Made by a program: the position numbers and the translations under genes | In this document: positions 26,689 to 35,089 of the stretch, one piece after another | How the letters are laid out: each line of letters begins with the position of its first letter | How positions within the stretch are numbered: position 1 is the stretch's first letter | From: Chlorohelix sp037138995 | Lineage (GTDB): Bacteria; Chloroflexota; Chloroflexia; Chloroheliales; Chloroheliaceae | Direction: 5' to 3' | Assembly: GCF_037138995.1 (NCBI RefSeq) | Contig: NZ_JBAXHI010000014.1 | Span: 23,227 to 87,226 of the forward strand | DNA: 64,000 nucleotides | The notes under the pieces: generated by a model | What the model was told of the DNA's origin: nothing | What the model saw: only the letters and a program-made list of their open reading frames with translations | Database searches by the model: none

Positions 26689-27462
26689 ATGCAGAGCGTT
26701 GAAGTACAGGCTCGCACCGTAGATGAAGCGGTTGGCATGGCCCTTGGGCGACTTGGACGAAGGTTTGATGAAGTTGATGTTGAGATTTTGAGACCGGGCA
26801 GTTCGGGGGTTTTAGGTATAGGCGCAGAGGATGCACTGGTTCGGGTTACTGTACGCAATCCGACAATGGCTCCACATAATGCCTACCAGCAAATGCCGCA
26901 ACTGGGACAAACTTTTTACGGCGCACCGATGCCGCCCGCTGGCATCAACCCACCGCCGCGTCAAAGTTTTAGCCCTCAGGAATTGGCTGAAATCGGGCGT
27001 GAGGTAATCATGCAGATGTTAAGGCGGATGCGTTTGCAGGCACGCCCTCAAATTCAGATTCACCAGCAGATAATTGACCCTAATAGTGGAGAAGAGAACG
27101 AAAGCCCACTTGTTACTATTAACCTAGTTGGGAACGACCTAGGGCAGCTTATCGGACGGCGCGGCGAAACTCTGACCGATCTGCAATTCCTCTTTAACCT
27201 TATCCTGAATAAAAAGACCCGAATCTGGGGTAGGGTTATGATTGACGTGGAAGGATACCGTACACGGCGCAAAGATAATCTGATTAATTTGGCACGTCGC
27301 ATGGCAGAACAGGTTATGGCAACGCGCCAGTCTATCACGCTTGAACCGATGCCCGCCTATGAGCGCAGGCTCGTTCACATGGCGCTGATTGACCACCCAT
27401 ATATTCGCACCGAAAGCTTCGGTGAAGGTGAAGAACGCAAGATTACTATCTTCCCCAAATAA
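26689..27462 (+). CDS. jag: RNA-binding protein Jag/KhpB (Jag-N, KH, R3H)
   Basis: 257 aa with three domains. The Jag_N domain (residues 1-57) contains SSGVLGIGAEDA. After a Pro/Gln-rich linker (60-95) comes a KH domain with the GxxG loop IGRRGE (155-160). The R3H domain (about 195-257) has ERRLVHMAL. The family binds small RNAs or mRNAs and influences cell elongation, usually with KhpA. It ends the rpmH cluster. Confidence 0.93.
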   Translation: MQSVEVQARTVDEAVGMALGRLGRRFDEVDVEILRPGSSGVLGIGAEDALVRVTVRNPTMAPHNAYQQMPQLGQTFYGAPMPPAGINPPPRQSFSPQELAEIGREVIMQMLRRMRLQARPQIQIHQQIIDPNSGEENESPLVTINLVGNDLGQLIGRRGETLTDLQFLFNLILNKKTRIWGRVMIDVEGYRTRRKDNLINLARRMAEQVMATRQSITLEPMPAYERRLVHMALIDHPYIRTESFGEGEERKITIFPK

Positions 27463-27479
27463 TTTTAAACTCAATTTAA

Positions 27480-27504
27480 CCCCCTTCTCTTGAAAAGAAG
27501 GGGG
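27480..27504 (+). terminator. Hairpin between jag and the PfkB gene
   Basis: CCCCCTTCT (27480-27488) pairs exactly with AGAAGGGGG (27496-27504). There is no T-run after it, and it ends 12 bases before the next ATG, so it could instead slow translation or protect the 5' end of the PfkB message. Confidence 0.45.
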
Positions 27505-27516
27505 CTATGAGGTTTT

Positions 27517-28365
27517 ATGCGCCCTTCGCTCTTCTTTCTTACTATCGGGCATATAGCCGAAGATTTATTGCCGGATGGCTCCATTACACCCGGTGGAAGC
27601 GTTTCTTTTGCCGCGCTAACCGCTCGTAATCTAGGAGAACGCGCTGCAATCTTGACTGTTTCTCCCGATTATGTGCGACATCTAGACCTGTTCCACGATA
27701 TTGAAATCAGAGGGCGCATCTCAGAAAATTCCACCCGCTTTGAGAATATTTATACACCGCAAGGGCGCATCCAATACCTACGTGGACGCGCTCCCAACAT
27801 AGATATTGCCGATGTCCCCGAAGAATGGGCGCAACAAGCCGATATTGTCCACATTGGACCAATTGCACAAGAATGTGGGGCAAATTTGGCAACCATTTTC
27901 AAACACGCGCTGATTGGGATAACACCACAAGGCTGGATGCGTGCTTGGAATAGCGCCGACAATCGCGTGCGTCCTGTAGCATGGGAAAAAGCCGAAGAAA
28001 TACTCAAGTATTCCGGTGCGTTGGTGCTAAGCGAGGAAGATTTGCCTAGAAATGAAGAAGGTGAAAGACTTCTTCAGAGTTATATTACCCACTGTCCGGT
28101 GGTAGCCTTTACCAGAGGTATTCATGGTTGCACCGTCTATTGGGAAGGGCAATCCTTTGACTCACCCGCTTACCCGGCGCGGGAGGTTGACCCTACCGGA
28201 GCGGGTGATGTGTTCGCCGCTGCCTTCTTCATCAAATTACGCGAAACCAATAATCCGCCAGAAGCAGCCCGCTTCGCCAATGCCGCCGCGTCTATCAATA
28301 TCGAACGACCCGGTTTGAGCGGCGCTCCTACCCTTGCCGAAGTATTACAACGTGCCGCTAAATAA
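27517..28365 (+). CDS. PfkB/ribokinase-family sugar or nucleoside kinase
   Basis: 282-aa cytoplasmic kinase. The N-terminal GG motif is TPGGSVSFAA (25-34), and the C-terminal catalytic and anion-hole motif is DPTGAGDVFAAAF (225-237), with Asp231 as the base. The strongly shortened lid region suggests a small sugar or inositol-like substrate, but no specific assignment is justified. Confidence 0.85.
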   Translation: MRPSLFFLTIGHIAEDLLPDGSITPGGSVSFAALTARNLGERAAILTVSPDYVRHLDLFHDIEIRGRISENSTRFENIYTPQGRIQYLRGRAPNIDIADVPEEWAQQADIVHIGPIAQECGANLATIFKHALIGITPQGWMRAWNSADNRVRPVAWEKAEEILKYSGALVLSEEDLPRNEEGERLLQSYITHCPVVAFTRGIHGCTVYWEGQSFDSPAYPAREVDPTGAGDVFAAAFFIKLRETNNPPEAARFANAAASINIERPGLSGAPTLAEVLQRAAK

Positions 28366-28430
28366 ACCCCCTTTTTCAGATATGATACAATAACTTTACA
28401 TCCACTTTTCCTTTATTTTCTGAGGTCTAA

Positions 28431-30740
28431 TTGGCAGAACAACAGAGTAACAAAAGCATTGAACGTCACCTTATCAAGGTAAGCGGTATTGTGCAAGGTG
28501 TCGGTTTCCGACCATTCGTATATAGTTTGGCGTTACGTTTGGGCTTGAGCGGCTTTGTGCTAAACCATAGCGCGGGAGTTACAATCGAAGTGGAGGGAGA
28601 GAAGGAAAGCATCGCCCTGTTTCGGCGTTTGCTTGGCGAAGATGCGCCCCCCCTAGCCCGCATCAACTCGATAATAGCCGAATCGCTCGAACCATCAGAC
28701 GAGAAAGGCTTCAGTATTCGTGAAAGCGTGCAGGGCGCAGAGCGGCTAACACTAATTTCACCTGATACTGCCACTTGCCCGGACTGCCTCAAAGAGCTTT
28801 TCGATACCACAGACCGCCGCTATCGTTATCCCTTTATTAATTGTACCAATTGCGGACCGCGCTTTACCATCGTGGAAGATGTCCCCTATGACCGCGCTAA
28901 AACCACCATGAAACATTTTCCAATGTGTGCAGAGTGCTTAGCCGAATATGCTACTCCGGCTAACCGCCGCTTTCACGCCCAACCTAACGCTTGCCCGGTT
29001 TGTGGTCCTCAGGTGCAATTACTTGGTATAGCAGGGCTTTTAGTGGAAACAGCCGACCCAATCCACGAAGCCGCTTTGCAATTGGCGAACGGCGCGATTC
29101 TAGCTATCAAAGGTCTGGGTGGTTATCATTTAGCGTGCGATGCCTATAACTTTGAAGCGGTTTCGCGCTTGAGAGAACGCAAGCGCCGTGAAGCAAAACC
29201 CTTTGCCCTAATGGTAAGAGACCTCGAAATTGCTGCTAAGCTGTGTGTTTTGGACAAGGACGAAGCCGCTTTGCTCCAATCCTACCGCCGCCCTGTTACC
29301 CTGTTGCAGCAACGCAAGGATAACCCTGCCGCTCCCGGTCTCGCTCCCGGCATGCAAACATTAGGGCTGATGCTTCCTTATACGCCCCTTCATTATCTGC
29401 TGTTGCACGATTTCGCAGCGATAGGGCGGGTGCCAGCCCTCGTAATGACCAGCGGCAACCTGAGCGATGAGCCGATTGCATATCGGGATGAAGAAGGCTT
29501 TAGACAGCTTTCAAGCCTTGCCGATGGCTTCCTTACCCATAATCGCCCCATTCATATGCGCTGTGACGACCCGGTTACACGCATCGTAGCGGGTAATATC
29601 CAGTTCTTCCGGCGCTCGCGTGGGTATGCCCCTGAGCCGATAAATTTGTCCTTTGATTCGCCGCTGCCGTTGCTGGCGGTGGGCGCATTTCTAAAAAACA
29701 CCTTCTGTCTGGTAAAAGGCAAGCAAGCTTTCATAAGCCACCATATCGGCGACCTCGAAAACCTAGAGACTATCACCTCTTTTACCGAAGGAATTGACCA
29801 TTTCAAACGCCTGTTTGATATTGAACCGGAAGCGGTGGCATACGACCTGCATCCCGATTTCCCTAACACCCGTTACGCGCTTGCGCTGGAAATGCCCCAT
29901 AAAATAGGGGTGCAACACCACCACGCCCATATAGCAAGCGTAATCGCCGAACACGGGCTGGAAGGGAAAGTTATCGGCGTAGCGGCAGATGGTACAGGCT
30001 ATGGAACGGATGGGAAAATTTGGGGAGGTGAGATAATGGTAGCGAACCTGTCCGGTTTCGAGCGACTCGCCCATCTGGAGTATGTGCCGTTGCCGGGAGG
30101 TGAGCAGGCAGTTTTACAGCCTTGGCGTATGGCGGCAGTCTATTTACAGAAGGCATACGGGCGCGATTTTACCACACTGGAAATACCCTTCACTCGACAA
30201 CTAGATTTGAAAAAGTGGGAAATACTTTCAAAAATGATTGAACGGGGTTTGAATAGCCCGCTCACTTCCAGCTTGGGCAGGCTATTTGATGCGGTTGCTG
30301 CTCTTGTAGAAATCAGAACAGAGGTAATATACGAAGGGCAAGCAGCAATTGAACTGGAAATGCTGGCAGAAAGAACCGAAAGCATTTATCCTTTTGAAAT
30401 TTTATCCGAGCGTTTGGATTTTTCTCCCGTTATACGGGCTATTGTGGAAGATTTGCAAAAGGGCGTAGGCACACCCCAAATAGCCGGACGTTTCCACCGC
30501 ACCGTAACAGAGATGCTGGCGCAAACGTGCATGAATGCTCGAAACTCAAGCGGACTGGCGCAGGTTGCCTTGAGCGGAGGCGTTTTCATGAATCGCTTGT
30601 TGCTTACTCGATTGATAGCACGGTTGGAAGAACTGGATTTTAAGGTTTACATTAACCGTAAAGCGCCCCCCAACGATGGCGGTTTGAGTTTCGGGCAAGC
30701 AGCGGTGGCAATCGCCCGCTTGAGAGAAGGGCTGCTTTAG
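28431..30740 (+). CDS. hypF: Carbamoyltransferase HypF, [NiFe]-hydrogenase maturation
   Basis: 769 aa with the complete HypF domain order. It opens with an acylphosphatase-like domain (GIVQGVGFRPFVY, residues about 18-30). Two zinc-finger pairs follow (CPDCL..., NCTNCGPRF, MCAECL, CPVCGPQ). The YrdC-like domain covers about 205-395 (AIKGLGGYHLACDA, VMTSGNLSDEPI). The Kae1-like domain has VQHHHAHIASV and GVAADGTGYG. It makes the thiocarbamoyl precursor of the cyanide ligands with HypE. Start TTG with GAGG upstream. No other hyp or hydrogenase gene is in the window. Confidence 0.95.
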   Translation: MAEQQSNKSIERHLIKVSGIVQGVGFRPFVYSLALRLGLSGFVLNHSAGVTIEVEGEKESIALFRRLLGEDAPPLARINSIIAESLEPSDEKGFSIRESVQGAERLTLISPDTATCPDCLKELFDTTDRRYRYPFINCTNCGPRFTIVEDVPYDRAKTTMKHFPMCAECLAEYATPANRRFHAQPNACPVCGPQVQLLGIAGLLVETADPIHEAALQLANGAILAIKGLGGYHLACDAYNFEAVSRLRERKRREAKPFALMVRDLEIAAKLCVLDKDEAALLQSYRRPVTLLQQRKDNPAAPGLAPGMQTLGLMLPYTPLHYLLLHDFAAIGRVPALVMTSGNLSDEPIAYRDEEGFRQLSSLADGFLTHNRPIHMRCDDPVTRIVAGNIQFFRRSRGYAPEPINLSFDSPLPLLAVGAFLKNTFCLVKGKQAFISHHIGDLENLETITSFTEGIDHFKRLFDIEPEAVAYDLHPDFPNTRYALALEMPHKIGVQHHHAHIASVIAEHGLEGKVIGVAADGTGYGTDGKIWGGEIMVANLSGFERLAHLEYVPLPGGEQAVLQPWRMAAVYLQKAYGRDFTTLEIPFTRQLDLKKWEILSKMIERGLNSPLTSSLGRLFDAVAALVEIRTEVIYEGQAAIELEMLAERTESIYPFEILSERLDFSPVIRAIVEDLQKGVGTPQIAGRFHRTVTEMLAQTCMNARNSSGLAQVALSGGVFMNRLLLTRLIARLEELDFKVYINRKAPPNDGGLSFGQAAVAIARLREGLL

Positions 30741-30777
30741 ATTAGCAGGAGTGTAGGCAAACGGTCATATAAAGCGA

Positions 30778-30806
30778 AAAGTGATGCGCCATTGCACCAC
30801 TTTTTA
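30778..30806. terminator. Terminator after hypF
   Basis: AAAGTGATGC pairs with GCACCACTTT (one mismatch) across GCCATT, with TT added after it. The A-rich 5' flank lets it also serve the minus-strand gene ending at 30840. Confidence 0.75.
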
Positions 30807-30839
30807 AACGGGAAAATAATAAGGGTATTTACAAATAGC

Positions 30840-31196
30840 TTACCGACGCGCTTCGGCAGTTACCCACGAACGGTGATATAACCAACCAGCACAGCCCATT
30901 AGTAAGAGGCATAGCGGCAAATAAGCCAGCGACCTGATTTGCACCATCGCCACAAAAAATAATAGCAATCCACCGCAAAGATGCGCCAATATAGCCAATT
31001 TAATATTTCGATCCGAAACCAGTTCCAAAAGAGACATTGTTATAGCGAACCAACTCGCGGCTATAAGCGCATATTCAATCGCCCCAGTCTGAAGTGACAC
31101 ATTGAATATTCCAAGAGAAGGAAGGATAAGCGCCATGCTTAATATAAGCAGTAAAAATTTCTTGTCTTTGCCATGGAAGTTAAATATTTGTTTCAT
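30840..31196 (-). CDS. Small four-helix membrane protein of unknown function
   Basis: 118 aa with about four hydrophobic segments (FLLLILSMALILPSL, ALIAASWFAITMSLLEL, LAILAHLCGGLLLFFVAMV, LAYLPLCLLLMGCAGWL). I recognise no family. AAGGAAT precedes the ATG and a good promoter lies upstream, so it is very likely expressed. It is monocistronic, downstream of type III glutamine synthetase. Confidence 0.7.
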   Translation of the reverse strand: MKQIFNFHGKDKKFLLLILSMALILPSLGIFNVSLQTGAIEYALIAASWFAITMSLLELVSDRNIKLAILAHLCGGLLLFFVAMVQIRSLAYLPLCLLLMGCAGWLYHRSWVTAEARR

Positions 31197-31241
31197 TGCT
31201 AAATTCCTTCAATTAATTCGCCAAAAAATCTCTTCACAGAA

Positions 31242-31270
31242 ATTCTATAATTGTTTTTGCGTTTTGACAA
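31242..31270 (-). promoter_or_regulatory. Promoter of the small membrane protein gene
   Basis: Minus strand: TTGTCA (31270-31265), 17-base spacer, TAGAAT (31247-31242), about 46 bases before the ATG. Confidence 0.6.
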
Positions 31271-31300
31271 TCCACATTTAGTACAAATCGCATAAATAGC

Positions 31301-31319
31301 TTTGTGCATTTTGCACAAA
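31301..31319. promoter_or_regulatory. Perfect palindrome, probable operator
   Basis: TTTGTGCATTTTGCACAAA is a perfect 8-base inverted repeat with a 3-base centre. It lies about 30 bases upstream of the -35 element of the small membrane protein gene, a position typical of an activator site. Confidence 0.55.
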
Positions 31320-31490
31320 TTAGGTTTTAAGTTTCGAGTACCTTAAAAATACGAGTGGTTTATTTATTTCACAAAGCTAAGCAACAACACGAATAAAGCC
31401 AACCGATTTAGTTTTGGGGAATATTAGAACTTATTTTATGTAGATAAGCGAAAAGTTGGAATTAAAAGCAGGGTTTTATCGGAGGGATAA

Positions 31491-31524
31491 GGGTTTCCCG
31501 TCATAAAAACAGGAAACCCCTCTT
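31491..31524. terminator. Hairpin downstream of glutamine synthetase
   Basis: GGGTTTCC (31491-31498) pairs with GGAAACCC (31512-31519). The T-rich side lies on the plus strand, so for the minus-strand gene ending at 31531 this may be a 3'-end stabiliser rather than a canonical terminator. Confidence 0.5.
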
Positions 31525-31530
31525 TTGAAT

Positions 31531-33747
31531 CTAGCTCAAAAACAGTATTTCGCGATATTTAGGCAGGGGCCACAGGTCATCAGATACGATTAGTTCCAGC
31601 GCGTCGCAAACCTCGCGGATTTCGACCATCGCCGGCAGCACCTTGTAACCCAGTTTTTTCGCTTCTTTGTCCAAGTCCTCGTGATCGCCATGCTCGGTGG
31701 TCAGTTCCTCAAACTTGTCCATCAACTTGTGTAGCTTGTTGATTAACTTGCTAAGGGTCTTGAGTTGATCTACCTGATGACCGGGAGCATCTTCGCCTAG
31801 CACATCTTTCAGAGCTTGGATTGAAGAAGCCAACTGCTGCTGCTGTTTGTAGGCAGCCGGCAACACATAGACGTTTACCAGTTCCTTCAACATCTGCAAT
31901 TCGATGTCCACGTCCTTAATGTAGCGCTCAACACGGACAGCGTAGCGGGCTTCGACTTCTTCTTGGGTAAAGATGCCGGACTTGATGAAAAACTCGATGG
32001 ACTCAGGCTTAACCATTTCAGCCAACGCTTCAGGAGATTTGCGTAAATTAGGCAGACCCCGGCGAGCGGCTTCTTCTACCCACTCTTCGGAATAGTTATT
32101 GCCCTCAAAACGAATCGCTTTGGTTTCAATAATAACCTTCTTAACCACTTCCAGCACTGCCTTTTTGAACTCAACGCCGCTATCAAGGCTGGCTTTGATT
32201 TGGGCATATACCTCGTCCAACGCTTCGGCAACAGCCGCATTGAGTGTGGTCATTGCCGGAGAAATGGCGGCAGAACTGGCAACAGCGCGGAACTCAAACT
32301 TGTTGCCGGTGAAGGCAAAAGGCGAAGTACGGTTGCGGTCGGTGTAATCGCGGGCTACATCGGGCAAGTGCGAAATGTTAAAGCCGAGAATGCGGTCTTC
32401 AGTACCATTTTCGGTTTTTGTACCAGCCTCAATCGCATCCAAGATTCCGGTGAGTTGCTCACCGAGGAAGGCAGAGATAATCGCGGGTGGGGCTTCGTTC
32501 GCGCCGAGGCGATGGTCGTTACCGCTACCGGCAATAGCCGAACGCAGCAGACCGGAACGCTTGTACACGCCCTTGAGAGTTGCCACCAAGAATACAAGGA
32601 ATTGCAGATTCTGGTTAGGGGTTTTGCCGGGTTCGAGCAGGTTGTTACCTTCCGAATCCTGCATAGACCAGTTGTTGTGCTTGCCGCTACCGTTTACGCC
32701 GGCGAACGGTTTTTCGTGCAGCAACATCGCCAAGTCGTGGCGGTCAGCTACGGCACGCAAGTATTCCATCACCATCTGGTTGTGGTCGGCAGCCAAGTTC
32801 ATTTCTTCAAAGATAGGAGCAGTTTCAAACTGGCTAGGCGCTACTTCGTTATGGCGGGTTTTGATGGGAATACCGAGCTTATAGAGTTCAAATTCCACTT
32901 CCTGCATAAAAGACTGAATACGGTCTTTAATCGAACCGAAGTAGTGATCTTCCAACTGCTGACCCTTCGGCGGGGGCGCGCCGATGAGGGTGCGTCCAGT
33001 GGCAATGAGGTCAGGGCGAAGCATATAATAGGCTTTATCAATCAGGAAGTATTCCTGCTCAGGACCAAGGGTTGCAACTACGCGCTGCGCGGCGCTACCA
33101 AAGAGTTGCAAAATGGGCAACGCGCTCTTGTTGAGCGTCTCGATAGAGCGAAGCAGCGGGGTTTTATGGTCGAGCGCCTCACCGTTATAGGAAATGAAAA
33201 TCGAAGGGATACACAGGGTTTTTCCATTTGGCTCATCCGCGATAAAAGCCGGGCTAGAAGGATCCCAAGCGGTATAACCGCGAGCTTCAAAGGTACTACG
33301 TCGTCCGCCGGAAGGGAAGCTGGAAGCGTCAGGCTCACTCTGGATTAGCTGAGAGCCGCTAAACCGCTCGATTGGCTGGTTTTCATCATCAAAGCTCAGG
33401 AAAGCGTCATGCTTTTCTGCCGTCAAACCGGTTTGTGGTTGAAACCAGTGACAAAAATGAGTTGCGCCGTTTTCGAGAGCCCATTCTTTGATGGCATGAG
33501 CTACTTCATCAGCAATGCTCCGATCCAACTTTTTGCCCTGCTTGATGGTAGCTTGAAGCTTCTGAAAGGTTTGCTTGGAAAGCTTTTCTTTCATAGTTTT
33601 CGTGCTGAAAGTGCTGGTACCATAAATATCAGTGACACGAAGATACTGACCGTCAGCGTTGCGGGGCCAATTGAATTGGCGAGTTTGCCGATGACTTACT
33701 TGATTAAGCGCCCACAAACGCGGATTGCCGCTAGGCAAATTTGCCAT
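31531..33747 (-). CDS. glnN: Glutamine synthetase type III
   Basis: Large (738 aa) GSIII enzyme that makes glutamine from glutamate and ammonia. The start ATG at 33747 is set by AGGAGG at 33761-33756. Conserved blocks include GATHFCHWFQPQTG, LGPEQEYFLID, TRHNEVAPSQFE, KPFAGVNGSGKHNNWS and NRTSPFAFTGNKFEFR (substrate-binding region). The C-terminal helical region is typical of type III. It is monocistronic. This type is often nitrogen-regulated and coexists with type I elsewhere in the genome. Confidence 0.96.
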   Translation of the reverse strand: MANLPSGNPRLWALNQVSHRQTRQFNWPRNADGQYLRVTDIYGTSTFSTKTMKEKLSKQTFQKLQATIKQGKKLDRSIADEVAHAIKEWALENGATHFCHWFQPQTGLTAEKHDAFLSFDDENQPIERFSGSQLIQSEPDASSFPSGGRRSTFEARGYTAWDPSSPAFIADEPNGKTLCIPSIFISYNGEALDHKTPLLRSIETLNKSALPILQLFGSAAQRVVATLGPEQEYFLIDKAYYMLRPDLIATGRTLIGAPPPKGQQLEDHYFGSIKDRIQSFMQEVEFELYKLGIPIKTRHNEVAPSQFETAPIFEEMNLAADHNQMVMEYLRAVADRHDLAMLLHEKPFAGVNGSGKHNNWSMQDSEGNNLLEPGKTPNQNLQFLVFLVATLKGVYKRSGLLRSAIAGSGNDHRLGANEAPPAIISAFLGEQLTGILDAIEAGTKTENGTEDRILGFNISHLPDVARDYTDRNRTSPFAFTGNKFEFRAVASSAAISPAMTTLNAAVAEALDEVYAQIKASLDSGVEFKKAVLEVVKKVIIETKAIRFEGNNYSEEWVEEAARRGLPNLRKSPEALAEMVKPESIEFFIKSGIFTQEEVEARYAVRVERYIKDVDIELQMLKELVNVYVLPAAYKQQQQLASSIQALKDVLGEDAPGHQVDQLKTLSKLINKLHKLMDKFEELTTEHGDHEDLDKEAKKLGYKVLPAMVEIREVCDALELIVSDDLWPLPKYREILFLS

Positions 33748-33792
33748 TTGCTGTTCCTCCTGAAAAATTTTGATGTAGCAGTTCTGTGGCAT

Positions 33793-34170
33793 AAAAAAAT
33801 CTCTTACGTATTATAACAGGTTTTTTAAAATGCATGAGCATATTGCACAATGAGTTTTTCGGATGCGATGACCAATTGGGCAAACAGTCTAATAGTTATG
33901 TTTTTAACAGAAAGCGATTAACGGTAAGTTGCTAGGTTGAGATTCCGCTTTTTTACAGCCAATAGAGGTTTAGAGAGCTTTTTACTGTGCCTGATTGTTG
34001 CAACTTCACCCTAATGAATCGGGACTACCCGCTTATCTGTTTTAATGTTTTCCAGTGAAATAATAAATCATTTCTATATTAATTTATTATTAACGCAAGG
34101 TATAGGCAAAATCCTTGTAGGACTGTATCATACTCTCAACTAGCGGCAATTTTAATTCAGGAGGAAAATA
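33793..34170. other. Divergent regulatory region glnN / methyltransferase
   Basis: On the minus strand a TATAAT (33815-33810) is well placed for glnN but has no recognisable -35, which suggests an activator. ATTGTGCAATATG on the minus strand (about 33850-33838) resembles the TTTGTGCA half-site found at 31301. I see no gene. On the plus side AGGAGG lies just before the methyltransferase ATG. Confidence 0.45.
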
Positions 34171-34965
34171 ATGACCTATAATCCGCAAGAAGATATTCAT
34201 AAACTGGTACAAGCCCAATTCGGACCGGTTGCCTCCGCTTATACCATAAGTGTAGGGCATGCTAACCCTGATGCGCTTGAGATAGTGGTTAAATTGGCAC
34301 AACCGCTTGCCACCGACTATGCGCTAGATATTGCCACCGGGGCGGGACATACCGCCATGGCGATTGCGCCACATGTGGCTGAAGTAATCGCCTACGACCT
34401 CACATCACAGATGCTAGAAGAAACCGCTCGAAACGCTGCCGAGCGCAATCTGACAAATCTTGTCACAAAACAAGGCACGGCTGAATCTTTGCCATTCCCG
34501 GACAATACTTTCGATATTGTGACGGTGCGAGTTGCGCCCCATCATTTTGCCAACATCAAAAGCGCCGCGCTTGAGATGGGGCGCGTGGTAAAACCGGGTG
34601 GGCGGGTGGTAGTGGTGGATACTACCGTACCAGAAGATGAAACGCTCGACCGAGAAATAAATTACATCGAAAAGCTTCGAGACCCTTCGCATGTAAGAAA
34701 CTACCGTTCCAGTGAGTGGGTTGCGATGCTGGAAGAAGCAGGTTTTAAAATCTTTTACAATGAGGTGGATTATTACACCGAGCAAGGTCAGATGAATTTT
34801 GCCAACTGGACGGGACGCATGCGTACTCCACCCGCAGCAGTAGCAGAGCTATCAGCCCTGTTTCGCAACGCTTCCCCCGAACTGATACAAGCGTTGGAGA
34901 TTAATCTAGTTGGTGATGAGATATTCTTTAGCTTGCCAAAGATTACGCTTGGCGGGATAAAATAG
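34171..34965 (+). CDS. Class I SAM-dependent methyltransferase, UbiE/BioC-like
   Basis: 264-aa soluble methyltransferase. Motif I is LDIATGAGHTA (about residues 50-60), the acidic post-motif residue is in IAYDLTSQML, motif II is in FDIVTVRVAPHHF, and motif III is VVKPGGRVVVVDTT. The pattern matches the UbiE/COQ5 group that methylates quinones or other small molecules; the substrate is not evident. AGGAGG gives strong initiation. It is monocistronic with a terminator behind it. Confidence 0.85.
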   Translation: MTYNPQEDIHKLVQAQFGPVASAYTISVGHANPDALEIVVKLAQPLATDYALDIATGAGHTAMAIAPHVAEVIAYDLTSQMLEETARNAAERNLTNLVTKQGTAESLPFPDNTFDIVTVRVAPHHFANIKSAALEMGRVVKPGGRVVVVDTTVPEDETLDREINYIEKLRDPSHVRNYRSSEWVAMLEEAGFKIFYNEVDYYTEQGQMNFANWTGRMRTPPAAVAELSALFRNASPELIQALEINLVGDEIFFSLPKITLGGIK

Positions 34966-34992
34966 TTCATAGCATTATCAGCCAATAAAAAA

Positions 34993-35045
34993 AGCGCGGG
35001 GCAGAGTAGGAAACTCACTATAACCCGCGCTATATTATTTTATTT
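34993..35045. terminator. Bidirectional terminator
   Basis: AGCGCGGG (34993-35000) pairs exactly with CCCGCGCT (35024-35031), followed by ATATTATTTTATTTTT. An A-run on the other side serves the minus strand. It separates the convergent methyltransferase and chelatase genes. Confidence 0.75.
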
Positions 35046-35089
35046 TTCAGGCAAGGGGTTTAAGCCCACTTGCCTAGCGTTCCAATCAA

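Noticed and set aside
32200..33348. 382-codon open frame on the plus strand inside glnN
   Set aside because: It lies entirely antisense to a clear glutamine synthetase, without a recognisable domain; it follows from codon bias of the real gene.
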